A stretch of DNA of 64,000 nt from DATBLE01 sp036555585 (GCA_036555585.1 DATBLE010000042.1:1-64000), one strand, 5' to 3'. Counted from the stretch's first letter, positions 41,640-51,057 are shown. A program made the numbers and translations. Notes: generated from the sequence alone by a model not told the origin.

Positions 41640-42842
41640 TCACGTCAGCTGCCCGCGCACCCACTCCAGCTCGCGGCAGACGTAGTCGACGATGTCCCCG
41701 GTCTTGATCTCGTCCGGGAGCATGTCCCAGGTGTAGGTCTCGATCTCGAGCTGCCCCGAGAGCGGCGTCTCCCGGTGCACCGCGAGCGCGTCCTCGATCG
41801 CGAACCTCGTCGAGCCGAACGCGCCGAGGTCGTCGAGGAAGACCGGCACGTGGATGTGCACGCGCCACTCGCGCGGCGGGCCGCCCGGGTCGGCGTCCCA
41901 GGCCGCGAGCGCGTCATCGAGGTTCAGGTAGCGGGTGAGCTGCCCGTCCCGGCGCTCGTAGGTCTGCGTCAGGTAGATCGTCTCCACGTAGCGGCGGAGG
42001 CTGTCGACGGACGCCTCGTTCACCTCGGGGACGTGGATCGCCGCCGCCTCCTGCAGCTTGAGGACGGGCACGCCGGCATCGACCAGCGCCTGGAGCGAGT
42101 CCGCCGACTGCTCGTACTCGACCGCCTGGTGGCAGATGTCGTAGACGATCCCGAGGTGGCGGCGGAGCGCCGTGAGGGCGTCGGCCACCGGGAGCCCCGC
42201 GAGCGCGGCGAGCCGCCTCGTCCCCGCCCCCGAGTAGAGGTGCTCCTGGAAGTAGGCGATCGTCTCGCCGGTGGTCTCGAGGAAGCAGTACGGCTCGGGC
42301 TCGATCGCGAGCGTCACGGTCGTGCCGGTCCGTCGCTCGAGCTCGACGAGGTGCGCGGCGACCCCGAGGACGTGCTCGGTGTAGCTGGCGACCTTCTCGG
42401 GGCCGGTGACGTTCGGCTTGAAGCCGAGCGGCGCGGTCTGGATCGACGGGCTGATCCCGTCCTCGGCGAGGTCGGCGAGCACCTCGGCGACGTCGATCGT
42501 GTACTTCGTGCGCTCCTCGGTGCTCCAGTCGGGCTCGTAGACGTCCTCCTTCACGACGCGGCCTTTGAAGGGCCGGTAGGGGAAGGCGTTGGCGGTGTAG
42601 ACGTACATGTCGTTGTCGGCGAGGAAGCCCTTCAGCTTCTCGCGCTCGCCCGGATCGTTCGCGAGCGTCGCCGCGGTCGCGGCCGCCAGGCGCAGGCAGA
42701 CGCCGAACGGCTCGTCCGGGGCGACCCGCGCCTTCACCTGGGGCAGGTAGGTGGTGACGCTCTGCCAGAGGTCGTCCCAGGTGTCCGCCGGGTGGACGAG
42801 GGTCGAGTAGGTCAGGTGCCCCAGGTCGCCGGGTAGCCTCAT
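41640..42842 (-). CDS. eboE: EboE-like TIM-barrel protein
   Basis: A 400-residue protein starting RLPGDLGHLTYSTLVHPADT, with FGVCLRLAAATAATL, YVYTANAFPYRPFKGRVVKE, VYEPDWSTEERTKYT, LAIEPEPYCFLE and YDICHQAVEYE. These match the EboE family, a xylose-isomerase-like barrel named from eustigmatophyte/bacterial ebo clusters linked to metabolite export. In this operon it sits without other ebo genes. It may simply be a metal-dependent isomerase. The ATG at 42842 is in an ATGA overlap with the Gfo/Idh gene. Confidence 0.8.
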   Translation of the reverse strand: MRLPGDLGHLTYSTLVHPADTWDDLWQSVTTYLPQVKARVAPDEPFGVCLRLAAATAATLANDPGEREKLKGFLADNDMYVYTANAFPYRPFKGRVVKEDVYEPDWSTEERTKYTIDVAEVLADLAEDGISPSIQTAPLGFKPNVTGPEKVASYTEHVLGVAAHLVELERRTGTTVTLAIEPEPYCFLETTGETIAYFQEHLYSGAGTRRLAALAGLPVADALTALRRHLGIVYDICHQAVEYEQSADSLQALVDAGVPVLKLQEAAAIHVPEVNEASVDSLRRYVETIYLTQTYERRDGQLTRYLNLDDALAAWDADPGGPPREWRVHIHVPVFLDDLGAFGSTRFAIEDALAVHRETPLSGQLEIETYTWDMLPDEIKTGDIVDYVCRELEWVRGQLT

Positions 42843-43864
42843 GCCACCGACTCCACCCGGCCCGACGAGGCGGAGCGGACGATCGCCTCGGTCACCGCCG
42901 CGCCGTGGACCATCTGCTCGACCGGGATCGGGTACGGCGGCCCGCCGTCTGCCGCGCGCGCGAACGCCTCGAGCGAGGCGCGGGTGACGTCGTAGCGCTC
43001 GGCCTCCCAGATCTCGGCCTCGCCCTGGAGCGGCTGGAGCTTGCAGGTCGCGAACAGCCGCGTGCGGCGCTCCTCGGAGGAGGTGCCCGCCCGGTGCGTC
43101 ATCCCCTCCAGCCGCACCGAGCCCTGCGAGCCGAACACCTGGAAGCTGAAGCCGGGCCCGGTCGCGGTCAGCGTCCCGAGGTAGCCGGACATGCCGCCCT
43201 TCATTCGCAGCAGCACCGATGTGGTGTCTTCGGCGTCGATCTCGACGGCGCGCCGGAAGCTCTGGCAGTAGACGTGGTCGATCTCGCCGCAGAGGTCGAT
43301 CATCCCGTCGATCGCGTGCACGCCCATCGGCGTCAGCCCGCCGGCCGGGGTCTCGTCGCGGCTCGCGCGCCATGCCTCCGGGCTGAGCGCAAGGGCGTTC
43401 GCGAACGTCATCGTCGCCTCGACATGCATGACCGTGCCGAGCTCGCCCGTCCGGATCCGCTCCCGCAGCTTGGTCATCTCCGGGTGGAAGCGGCGGTTGT
43501 AGCCGAGGCCAAGCACGACCCCCGCGCGGTCGGCCGCTTCCGCGGCGGTCTCGGCATCCGCCTTCGTCAGCGCGAAGGGCTTCTCGCAGAAGACGTGCTT
43601 GCCGGCCTCGGTGGCGGCGACGGTCTGCGGCGTGTGGAGCGAGTGCGGGGTGGCCAGCACGACCGCGTCGACGTCCGGATCGGCCAGGAGGGCGTCGAAG
43701 CTCTCCTCGAGCCGGAGGCCGTGCTCATCCGCGAAGGCCGTGCTCTCGGGCGACGCCGTGCGGGTCGCGCCGGCGACGAAGCGGACCTCGTCGCTCGTTC
43801 CCTGGACCGACTCGACCAGCGTCTTTCCCCACCAGCCCAGCCCGACGATCGCCGCGCGCAGCAT
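42839..43864 (-). CDS. Gfo/Idh/MocA-family NAD(P) dehydrogenase
   Basis: A 341-residue protein. The Rossmann motif is AIVGLGWWGKTL, followed by DAVVLATPHSLHTP and the family signature HVFCEKPFAL. The second domain has the GGLTPMGVHAIDGMIDL segment, with the likely catalytic His. These enzymes oxidise sugars, inositols or related hydroxyls. It follows the acetoacetyl-CoA synthetase gene by two bases and overlaps the EboE-like gene, a combination common in sugar or polyol catabolism. Confidence 0.88.
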   Translation of the reverse strand: MLRAAIVGLGWWGKTLVESVQGTSDEVRFVAGATRTASPESTAFADEHGLRLEESFDALLADPDVDAVVLATPHSLHTPQTVAATEAGKHVFCEKPFALTKADAETAAEAADRAGVVLGLGYNRRFHPEMTKLRERIRTGELGTVMHVEATMTFANALALSPEAWRASRDETPAGGLTPMGVHAIDGMIDLCGEIDHVYCQSFRRAVEIDAEDTTSVLLRMKGGMSGYLGTLTATGPGFSFQVFGSQGSVRLEGMTHRAGTSSEERRTRLFATCKLQPLQGEAEIWEAERYDVTRASLEAFARAADGGPPYPIPVEQMVHGAAVTEAIVRSASSGRVESVA

Positions 43865-43866
43865 CG

Positions 43867-45828
43867 TCACGCCCCGGTGCGGCTCGCCGCGTACTCGGCG
43901 AACGCCTCGATCGACACCGGGTCGACGAGGGCGTCCTTGCTGACGACCTCGGCCACGGGCGTTCCCGTGAGGATCTTCTTGACCGGAAGCTCGAGCTTCT
44001 TGCCGGTCATCGTCCGCGGGATCGCCGGGACGGCGACGACGTCGTCCGGCTTGTGTCGCGGCGAGAGCCCGGAGCGGAGCGCGTCGGAGATGCGCGACCG
44101 CAGCTCGTCGTCGAGCTCGAGCCCGTCGCGGAGGACGACGAAGAGCAAGAGCTCGTCGCTCGCCTCGAGGTGGACGACCAGCGCGTCCAGCACCTCGTCG
44201 AGCTCCTCGACCACGCCGTACAGCTCGCTCGTTCCGAGGCGCACGCCGCCGCGGTTGAGCGTCGCGTCCGAGCGCCCGGTGATGATCGAGGTGCCGCGCT
44301 CGGTGAACATGATCCAGTCGCCGTGCCGCCAGATCCCCGGGTACTGCTCGAAGTAGGCGGCGCGGTAGCGGGAGCCGTCCTCGTCGCTCCAGAACTTCAC
44401 CGGCATGGAGGGCATCGGCTGCCGGATGACCAGCTCGCCGAGCTCCCCGACCACCTCGTGGCCGTCCGGGTCGAAGGCGGCGACGTCGACGCCGAGGCAC
44501 TTGCCGGCCATCTCGCCGGCGAAGACCGGGAGCAGCGGCGCCCCCTGGACGATGCCGGTGCAGACGTCGGTGCCGCCGCTGCCCACGTTGAGCATCACCT
44601 CCGGCCCCGCCTGCTCGTAGATCCACTCGTACGAGTCAGCCGGCAGCGGCGAGCCGGCGGCACAGACCTGCTTCAGCGTGGACAGATCGAAGTCGCGGCC
44701 GGGCTCCATGCCCTCCTTGCGGCACGCCATCGTGAACGCCGGGCTGAGGCCGAACATCGTCGAGCGCGTCTCCTCGATCATCCGCCACTGGGCGGAGAGG
44801 TCGGGGTAGCCCGGGTTGCCGTCGAGCATCACGATCGACGCGCGCAGGAGCAGCGCCGAGACGAGCGCGTTCCACATCATCCAGGCGGTGGTCGTGAACC
44901 ACATCAGCCGGTCGCCCGGGCGCAGGTCCCACGAGAAGCCGTGGTTCTTCAGGTGCTCGAGCAGGATGCCGCCGTGGCCGTGGACGATCGCCTTCGGGAG
45001 GCCGGTCGTGCCCGAGGAGAAGAGGACGTAGAGCGGGTGGTCGAACGGCACCTGCTCGAACTCGAGCGGGCCGGGCTCCGCGACCACCTCGTCCCAGGGG
45101 ACAGTGTCCGGGACGTCGTTGCCGCCGTAGGGCACGTGGACGACGGTTCGCAGCGATGGCAACCCGGCGCGCACCTCGGCGACCTGGGCGCGCCGGTCGA
45201 GGCGGCTCTCCCCCCAGCGGTAGCCGTCGACGACGAGCAGCACGCTTGGCTCGAGCTGGCCGAGCCGGTCCAGGACGCTGCGCGGCCCGAACTCCGGCGG
45301 GCACGTCGCCCAGACCGCGCCGAGGCTGGCCGAGGCGAGGAAGGCGACCAGCGTCTCCGTGATGTTCGGCAGGTAGGCGACGACCCGGTCGCCGGGGCCG
45401 ACTCCCAGCCGCCGGAGGCCGGCGCGTGCCCGCGCGACCTGGTCGCGGAGGTCGCCGAAGGTCAGGTCGAACGGGTCGCGCGACTGCGACCGCGCCAGGA
45501 CCGCGACCTGGTCGGCGTCCTCGTCCCGCCCGAGCATGTGGGCCGCGTAGTTGAGGCGCGCGCCGGGGAACCACTGCGCGCCGGGCATCTCCCGAGAGCC
45601 GAGCACGCGCTCGTACGGCGTCTCGGCGCGGACCTCGAAGAACTTCCAGACCGACGCCCAGAAGCCCTCGAGGTCGGACACCGACCACTGCCACAGGTCG
45701 TGGTAGTCCTCGCCGCCACGGCCGAGAGAGGCCAGGTACCGCGCGAGGATCGAGTGCTTTCGGGCGTCCTCGGTCGGCTCCCACACGACCTGGCCGACCG
45801 AGTACGGCCTGTCCGTCGAGACGCTCAT
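43867..45828 (-). CDS. Acetoacetyl-CoA synthetase
   Basis: A 653-residue adenylate-forming enzyme of normal AACS length (acetoacetate + ATP + CoA to acetoacetyl-CoA). The AMP-binding motif is LFSSGTTGLPKAIVHGHGG, the N-terminal ACAS_N-like region has YHDLWQWSVSDLEGFW, and MLNVGSGGTDVCTG and TGKKLELPVKKIL are typical of AACS, the latter with the catalytic Lys. It activates free acetoacetate or a similar beta-keto acid. ATG at 45828 overlaps the VOC stop. Confidence 0.92.
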   Translation of the reverse strand: MSVSTDRPYSVGQVVWEPTEDARKHSILARYLASLGRGGEDYHDLWQWSVSDLEGFWASVWKFFEVRAETPYERVLGSREMPGAQWFPGARLNYAAHMLGRDEDADQVAVLARSQSRDPFDLTFGDLRDQVARARAGLRRLGVGPGDRVVAYLPNITETLVAFLASASLGAVWATCPPEFGPRSVLDRLGQLEPSVLLVVDGYRWGESRLDRRAQVAEVRAGLPSLRTVVHVPYGGNDVPDTVPWDEVVAEPGPLEFEQVPFDHPLYVLFSSGTTGLPKAIVHGHGGILLEHLKNHGFSWDLRPGDRLMWFTTTAWMMWNALVSALLLRASIVMLDGNPGYPDLSAQWRMIEETRSTMFGLSPAFTMACRKEGMEPGRDFDLSTLKQVCAAGSPLPADSYEWIYEQAGPEVMLNVGSGGTDVCTGIVQGAPLLPVFAGEMAGKCLGVDVAAFDPDGHEVVGELGELVIRQPMPSMPVKFWSDEDGSRYRAAYFEQYPGIWRHGDWIMFTERGTSIITGRSDATLNRGGVRLGTSELYGVVEELDEVLDALVVHLEASDELLLFVVLRDGLELDDELRSRISDALRSGLSPRHKPDDVVAVPAIPRTMTGKKLELPVKKILTGTPVAEVVSKDALVDPVSIEAFAEYAASRTGA

Positions 45829-46316
45829 CCGGCGGGCGGGTACACGGCGTCCGGCTGCTGGTCGCGGCCGGGCGTGCCGTCGAAGATCTCGGTGACGACG
45901 CCGAGGTCGGCGTCGGTGGAGAGGTAGGAGAAGGTGACGCCGTTGTACGTGCCGCCGAGGAGCACCTCGTGGCCGCGGGCGCTCAGCTCGGCGACGGTGC
46001 GCTCGTAGTCGGCCACCGCCACGCCGACGTGGTGGACGCCCGGCCCGTGCTCGGCCAGGAAGCGTGCGTAGACGCTGCCGCCGTCCCGCGGCTCGACCAG
46101 CTCCCACTGCACCTCGCCGACCTGCGCCAGCGCGAGCCGCCACGAGCGCTCGACCGGCTGCCCGCGCTCGTGCATGCCGTCCACGTTGCCGGGGTTGAAC
46201 TCGTAGACGTGCCACGGGCCGATGCCGTAGTCGTCGACGTAGGTGCGCATCGCGGCCTCCAGGTCGCGCACGACGACGGAGACCTGGAGCGTCCCTGTGA
46301 AGATCGGCTCGCGCAC
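45825..46316 (-). CDS. VOC-family protein (glyoxalase/methylmalonyl-CoA-epimerase-like)
   Basis: A 163-residue vicinal-oxygen-chelate protein. Metal-site candidates lie in TLQVSVVVRDLE, VQWELVEP, GVHHVGVAVAD and GVVTEIFDG. It resembles methylmalonyl-CoA epimerase and DUF glyoxalase proteins. It is the first gene of the eight-gene operon, starts with GTG at 46316, and is divergent from an SDR gene with only 45 bases between them. Confidence 0.82.
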   Translation of the reverse strand: MREPIFTGTLQVSVVVRDLEAAMRTYVDDYGIGPWHVYEFNPGNVDGMHERGQPVERSWRLALAQVGEVQWELVEPRDGGSVYARFLAEHGPGVHHVGVAVADYERTVAELSARGHEVLLGGTYNGVTFSYLSTDADLGVVTEIFDGTPGRDQQPDAVYPPAG

Positions 46317-46361
46317 GGGCTAATCCTTGCAGCGCGGGCAGTGCCGTGATTCGATCACCGC

Positions 46362-47186
46362 GTGGCGGTCGCACCGGCGGACGTCCTCTCCAGGCTCTTC
46401 GACGTCTGCGGGGCGCGCGTCGTCGTGACCGGCGCTGCGGCCGGGCTCGGCTTCGCGATGGCCGAGGTGCTGGCCGAGTGCGGCGCCCGGGTCACGCTGG
46501 CCGACATCCACGAGGGGCGCCTGGAGGAGAAGACCGCGCGCCTGGCCGAGCAGGGGTGCGACGTGCGCGGCGTGGTCGCCGACGTCCGCGACGAGAGCGC
46601 CGTCGACGCGCTGGTCGACGGCGTCGTGGAGGAGCAGGGCGGGGTGGACGTCGTGTTCGCCAACGCCGGCCTGGCGTCCATGCCCGGCTTCCGCGTCGAC
46701 GGCGGGCAGACGCTCGCCACGCTCGACCGCTCCGACTGGGACACCGTGCTGGGCGTGAACCTGAACGGCGTGATCCACACGATGCGGAGCGCCGCCCGCG
46801 CGATGACGAAGCAGGGCTCGGGCCGGATCGTGGTCACCGCATCGAACGCCGGCCTCAGGGTCGAGCCGCTGGTCTGCTACGGCTACGCGGCGAGCAAGGC
46901 GGCGGTGATCCACGTCGTCCGCCAGGCGGCGCTGGAGCTCGCTCCGCACGGCGTGCTGGTGAACGCCATCTGCCCCGGCCCGTTCTACGGGACGTTGATC
47001 GGCGGCGGCGTCACCGAGAACCCGAGCGAGGAGCTGAAGGAGATGTGGAAGACGCTCGTCCCGCTGGGGCGGATGGCGCACCCGGACGAGCTGAAGGGCC
47101 TGGTCGTGCTGCTCGCCTCGCCCGCGTCGAGCTTCATGACCGGCGCCGCCTTCGTCGTCGACGGCGGCTCGCTCGTCCAGGCCTAG
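46362..47186 (+). CDS. Short-chain dehydrogenase/reductase
   Basis: A 274-residue classical SDR. Cofactor motif VVTGAAAGLGFAMAE near residue 21, NAG motif in VVFANAGLA, catalytic Tyr/Lys in YGYAASKAAVIHV, and Ser in VVTASNAGL. The C-terminal GAAFVVDGGSLVQA is typical. It probably acts on a secondary alcohol or ketone of the neighbouring pathway. GTG start at 46362, 45 bases from the divergent VOC gene; a shared promoter region is implied. Confidence 0.9.
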   Translation: MAVAPADVLSRLFDVCGARVVVTGAAAGLGFAMAEVLAECGARVTLADIHEGRLEEKTARLAEQGCDVRGVVADVRDESAVDALVDGVVEEQGGVDVVFANAGLASMPGFRVDGGQTLATLDRSDWDTVLGVNLNGVIHTMRSAARAMTKQGSGRIVVTASNAGLRVEPLVCYGYAASKAAVIHVVRQAALELAPHGVLVNAICPGPFYGTLIGGGVTENPSEELKEMWKTLVPLGRMAHPDELKGLVVLLASPASSFMTGAAFVVDGGSLVQA

Positions 47187-47224
47187 CCAGGTTTTCGCGA
47201 TCTCCGAGCGGGAACGACGTCTAC

Positions 47225-47701
47225 ATGCGGATCGGTGCGAGGACACCGATCGGGGACATCGACGGCTTTCGCGTCGAAGCGCCCGGTGGGCCGATCGGCT
47301 GGGTCGAGGAGCTGTGGCTCGACGACGAGGGAGAGACCACTGCTGCCGTCGTACGCCTGCCGAATGCGCGGCGTGGCCTCGTGCTGCGGGACGAGCTCGA
47401 CGAGATCCTGCCGGAGGAGCGCGCGATCACGGTCCGGCCCCGCGCTCGTCTCCTCGAGCTCGACCCGCCGCATCTGGGCACCGGGACCGACGGCGCGCTC
47501 GAGGCCTCCTGGACGACGAGCGGGAACGCCCTGGCACTGCCCCAGCTCCTGCCGACGGCGCCGGTCGCCCGGCCTGCGAGCGGCGAGTCGGCGTTCCTCA
47601 AGAGCCTGGTCGTCCTCTACGCCGGGCTGTTCGTGATCGGCTGCGTCCTCACCGGCGTCTGCTTCCTGATCCCGTACCTGGTGGCGGGTCGCGCCTTCTG
47701 A
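47225..47701 (+). CDS. Small protein with PRC-barrel-like region and one C-terminal membrane segment
   Basis: A 158-residue protein. Residues 1-85 (GWVEELWLDDEGETTAAVV, then RRGLVLRDELDEILPEERAI) are beta-rich and look like a PRC-barrel-type domain. One hydrophobic stretch near the C-terminus (SLVVLYAGLFVIGCVLTGVC) is a membrane helix. I do not recognise a function. It follows the SDR gene by 38 bases on the same strand and converges on the alcohol dehydrogenase gene. Confidence 0.65.
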   Translation: MRIGARTPIGDIDGFRVEAPGGPIGWVEELWLDDEGETTAAVVRLPNARRGLVLRDELDEILPEERAITVRPRARLLELDPPHLGTGTDGALEASWTTSGNALALPQLLPTAPVARPASGESAFLKSLVVLYAGLFVIGCVLTGVCFLIPYLVAGRAF

Positions 47702-47709
47702 GAGGCCGA

Positions 47710-48723
47710 TCAGCGGGGGACCAGCACCGCGCGGCCCGTGACCTCGCCTTCGCGGAGCATGTCCAGCACCTCGTTCACCGACTCCAGCGGATGCGTCTCG
47801 GTCCGCAACGTCACATCGCCTTGCGCGTGCAGCTGGAGCAGCTCCCAGAGGTCGATCCAGCTGCCGACGAGATTGCCGGCGATCGTGGTCTCGCCGACGA
47901 CCATCGCCACGGACGGGACGTTGATCATCCCGCCGTAGCCCACGGTGGAGTAGAGCCCGCGCCGGGCGAGCACGTCGAGGCTCGCCGCGTGTGTGGCGTC
48001 GGTCGCGACGAAATCCACGATCACGTCGGCGCCTGCCCCGTCCGTCGCCTCGCGCACGTCCGCGGTATCGGAGAACACCTGGTCGGCTCCGAGCTCGGCG
48101 GCGAGCTTCCGCCTGCGCTCGTCGGTGTCGACGGCGATCACAGAGCCGCCGCCCAGCACCTTCAGCAGCTGGAGTGCGATGTGTCCGACGCCGCCGACGC
48201 CGATCACGGCGGACGTCGTGCCCGGCGACAGGCGCGGGAGGAGCTGCTTGACGGCGTGGTACGCGGTGATCCCGGCGTCGGCGTGCGGTGCGACCGCCGC
48301 GGGCTCGACCCCTGCCGGGAGCGGCACCAGCGAGCGCTCGTCGACGAGCAGGTAGTCCGCGAAGCCGCCGTCGCGCGTCAGGCCGTAGAACTGATGGCGG
48401 TCGCAGTGCATGTCCAACCCGCGCCGGCAGTTGACGCAGAGCCCGCAGCTGTAGGGCGGGTAGACGAGCACCGCGTCGCCTGCCTTGACCGTGGTGACAT
48501 CCCCGCCGACCGCGTGCACCCAGCCCGCGTTCTCGTGGCCGAGGACGATCGGGGGCTTCAGGCCGGCCGGCTCCATCAGACCGTCCTGCGCGTGCAGGTC
48601 GGTGGCGCAGACACCCGCGCCGCCGATCTCGACCACGACGTCGCGCGGCGCGGCCGGTTCCGGCGCGGGCTTCTCGACCAGCTCGAGCGGGGCGTGGTAC
48701 TCGCGGAGGAGCGCCGCTCTCAT
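47710..48723 (-). CDS. Zinc-dependent alcohol dehydrogenase (MDR family)
   Basis: A 337-residue medium-chain dehydrogenase. Catalytic zinc ligands are in GAGVCATDLHAQDG (Cys) and VLGHENAGW (His-Glu). Structural zinc Cys residues are in PPYSCGLCVNCRRGLDMHC. The cofactor motif is IGVGGVGHIALQLL. It oxidises an alcohol with NAD(P). It overlaps the GMC gene (ATGA) and is the last gene of the Liv transporter operon, so its substrate is probably related to the imported compound. Confidence 0.92.
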   Translation of the reverse strand: MRAALLREYHAPLELVEKPAPEPAAPRDVVVEIGGAGVCATDLHAQDGLMEPAGLKPPIVLGHENAGWVHAVGGDVTTVKAGDAVLVYPPYSCGLCVNCRRGLDMHCDRHQFYGLTRDGGFADYLLVDERSLVPLPAGVEPAAVAPHADAGITAYHAVKQLLPRLSPGTTSAVIGVGGVGHIALQLLKVLGGGSVIAVDTDERRRKLAAELGADQVFSDTADVREATDGAGADVIVDFVATDATHAASLDVLARRGLYSTVGYGGMINVPSVAMVVGETTIAGNLVGSWIDLWELLQLHAQGDVTLRTETHPLESVNEVLDMLREGEVTGRAVLVPR

Positions 48724-50117
48724 CGTTCGGCCAGGTGGTCGGCGAGGCGCGTGGCCAGTGCCATGATCGTCAGCGACGGGTTGACCGAGAGCGTGCGCGG
48801 GATCAGCGAGCCGTCCCCGACGTAGAGGCCGTCCACGCCGTGCACCTGGCCGTTTCGGTCGACGGCGGAGCGCTCGGGGTCGTCGCCCATCCGGCAGGAG
48901 CCTTGCACGTGCGTCGAGGCGATGCCCGTCCAGGCGACCTGGATGGCTCCGGCGGCCTCGAGCACGCGCTTGCTGAAGTCGAGCGACGCGTCCAGGCGGC
49001 CGATCTCTCGCTCGTTGAAATCGACCGCGAACTGCTCCTGGCCGTCCTCGTCGAGGACGACCGACGCGTTGTTCTCGTCGTTGACCATCGCCAGCACGCC
49101 GTTCCAGTGCCGGAACCTGCGCACGGCCTCGGTCAGGCGCGGTCCCCAGAACGGGCCGTCGTCGTCGCGGAGCGTGGTCGCGAACGCGATCGGATCCTGG
49201 ATCGTCGAGGCCTCGATCACGAAGCCGCCGTCCTCGTCGTGCTGGAAGGCCATGCAGTGCGACGAGATCGGATAGGTCATGTGCGCGTCCTGCGGCTCGT
49301 CGAAGAGGCCGTAGACCAGCCGAACCGGGTGGAGACCGAGGAACGAGCCGATCGCGGGCGCGTCGAGGCCCGAGCGCCTGAGGATCTGGGGCGTGTTCAG
49401 CGAGCCGCCGGCGACGACGACCGCGTCTGCGCGGACGGTCTCGCCGCCGACCTCCACGCCGGTGGCCCGGCCGCCCTCGACCAGAACGCGGTCGACGTGG
49501 GCGTCGGCGCGTAGCTCGAGCGAGGAGATCGCGACCAGCGCGTCGGCGATGTACGTGTTTCCGGTCGACTTGCCCGCGTTCGTCGGGCAGCCCTGCAGGC
49601 ACGAGCCGCAGTGCATGCAGTTCGCGTCGGTGTACGAGGTGACCGGCTCGAGCTCGTGGCCGAGCGCCTCGAAGCCCTTCTCGACAGTCCGGACGCACGT
49701 CAGCCAGTCGCTGCGCTCGCGGATCCCGAGCCGCTCCTCGACCCGCGCGTAGTACGGCTCGAGCTCGGAGACCGCGAACGGCGTCGAGCCGTCGCTCGTC
49801 AGCCCCGTCGCGACGTGCCACTTGGCGACGTCCCGCTCGTGCGCGCGCAGCGCGACCTTCGTGTTGATCGTCGTAGTCCCGCCGACGCAGCGGCCGGCGA
49901 GGAACGTGACCACGTCGCCGTCCGGCAGCGGGGCGAACCGCAGCGGCCACCAGAACGTGTGGTTCGCCTTCGCCTCCCAGCGGTCGAAGTCGACCGCCGT
50001 CAGGTGCGGGCCGCTCTCCAGCAGCAGCACGTCCTTGCCGCGCTGCGCGAGCTCGCCGGCGACCACGCCGCCCCCGGCGCCCGACCCGACGACGACGACG
50101 TCGTGGCGCTCCTTCAT
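48720..50117 (-). CDS. GMC dehydrogenase with a Cys-rich Fe-S-like motif
   Basis: A 465-residue FAD protein. The N-terminus KERHDVVVVGSGAGGGVVAG is the dinucleotide motif and CVGGTTTINTKVALR the GMC signature. CMHCGSCLQGCPTNAG in the middle resembles a Cys-rich cluster motif seen in GMC alcohol oxidases and gluconate-type dehydrogenases. THVQGSCRMG and VNPSLTIMALA are C-terminal GMC motifs. With the small subunit-3-like partner encoded upstream (ATGA overlap) it probably forms a dehydrogenase complex. No signal or Tat sequence is seen, so it is likely cytoplasmic. Confidence 0.9.
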   Translation of the reverse strand: MKERHDVVVVGSGAGGGVVAGELAQRGKDVLLLESGPHLTAVDFDRWEAKANHTFWWPLRFAPLPDGDVVTFLAGRCVGGTTTINTKVALRAHERDVAKWHVATGLTSDGSTPFAVSELEPYYARVEERLGIRERSDWLTCVRTVEKGFEALGHELEPVTSYTDANCMHCGSCLQGCPTNAGKSTGNTYIADALVAISSLELRADAHVDRVLVEGGRATGVEVGGETVRADAVVVAGGSLNTPQILRRSGLDAPAIGSFLGLHPVRLVYGLFDEPQDAHMTYPISSHCMAFQHDEDGGFVIEASTIQDPIAFATTLRDDDGPFWGPRLTEAVRRFRHWNGVLAMVNDENNASVVLDEDGQEQFAVDFNEREIGRLDASLDFSKRVLEAAGAIQVAWTGIASTHVQGSCRMGDDPERSAVDRNGQVHGVDGLYVGDGSLIPRTLSVNPSLTIMALATRLADHLAER

Positions 50118-50467
50118 GCGACCCCCAGGTAGGACCAGTCCTTGCGCAGCCGGCGCGCCGCCGGCGGGTCGAAGCCGATCTCGGCCCACGCGCCGGTCGC
50201 GTCGGCCCCCGGCGCGACGAAGTCGCTGTAGAACGCCTCGATCGCGAGCGCGCGGACGAAGGCGAACTCCGGAGTCCGCTGCTGCTCCTCGAGTCGCGCG
50301 GGATCGAGCGCGTCGATCGACTCGAGCGCGTGGTCCCGTACCGGCGGGGGCATGTGCGCGAGCAGCGCGTCGACGTAGACGACCGGGCCGACCCGCGCCG
50401 AGCCGGGCACGATCGCCTCGCAGAGCGCCTCCAGCTTCGCCGCCCGCGTGTCCTCGAGCACCGTCAT
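50114..50467 (-). CDS. Gluconate 2-dehydrogenase subunit 3-like protein
   Basis: A 117-residue helical protein with LEALCEAIVPGSARVG, FVRALAIEAFYSDFVAPG and WAEIGFDPPAARRLRKDWSY. This matches the small subunit 3 of gluconate-type and related GMC dehydrogenases, which helps fold or anchor the flavoprotein. It overlaps the GMC gene and the SnoaL-like gene by 4 bases each. Its Tat signal, common in this family, is absent. Confidence 0.8.
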   Translation of the reverse strand: MTVLEDTRAAKLEALCEAIVPGSARVGPVVYVDALLAHMPPPVRDHALESIDALDPARLEEQQRTPEFAFVRALAIEAFYSDFVAPGADATGAWAEIGFDPPAARRLRKDWSYLGVA

Positions 50468-51057
50468 CGGTCGAGATTCTCTCCCGAAAGCCACTTCGTG
50501 CCGCTGGCGTACAGCGCTTCGACCTCGGGCCCGGTGAGGCCCGGCATGTCCGGCTTGACCGCGAATCCGTTCCGGGTCTGCAGGTACGCGAGGTGCCGGT
50601 AGCCGACCGGGAACGAGTCGAGCAGCCCGCGGTCGAGCTCGAGGTGGGCGGACGGGTCGAGCGGGCTCAGCCGGTCCTGCTCGTAGATCGGCTGGCGCAG
50701 CACCAGCCCCCACCGGTCGCGCCGCTCGAAGAAGTCGTAGAAGCGGCCGGTGCAGACGACGTCGCACTCGACGCCGTCGACCTCGGCGCGCTGCGTGATC
50801 GTCATCTTCGCCTGCGACACGGCCCGGTCCCCAACGACCTCGACCGAGGTGCCGCCCAGGAAGTGGAGGATGCGCACGCCGCGCTCGAAGCCCTCGCGGC
50901 TGACGCGGACGAAGTCGGCCGCGCTGCCCTGGAACCACGTGGCCATCATCCGGCCGTCGTCGTGCCAGATCGTCCTGAGGCGCTCCCAGTCGCCCGCGTC
51001 CCGCCAGATCACCCAGTTCTCGACGAGCCGCCGGATCTCGAGCTCGTCAGTCGGCAT
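50464..51057 (-). CDS. SnoaL/NTF2-like protein
   Basis: A 197-residue protein of the SnoaL/NTF2 cone fold. IRRLVENWVIWRDAGDWERL and WHDDGRMMATWFQG are the helix-strand core, and ICTGRFYDFFERR-type strands (VVCTGRFYDFFERR) follow. Members include cyclases, dehydratases and dehydrochlorinases. The C-terminal 60 residues are an extra region. It overlaps livF by 11 bases, so it is translated with the transporter. Reaction unknown. Confidence 0.78.
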   Translation of the reverse strand: MPTDELEIRRLVENWVIWRDAGDWERLRTIWHDDGRMMATWFQGSAADFVRVSREGFERGVRILHFLGGTSVEVVGDRAVSQAKMTITQRAEVDGVECDVVCTGRFYDFFERRDRWGLVLRQPIYEQDRLSPLDPSAHLELDRGLLDSFPVGYRHLAYLQTRNGFAVKPDMPGLTGPEVEALYASGTKWLSGENLDR

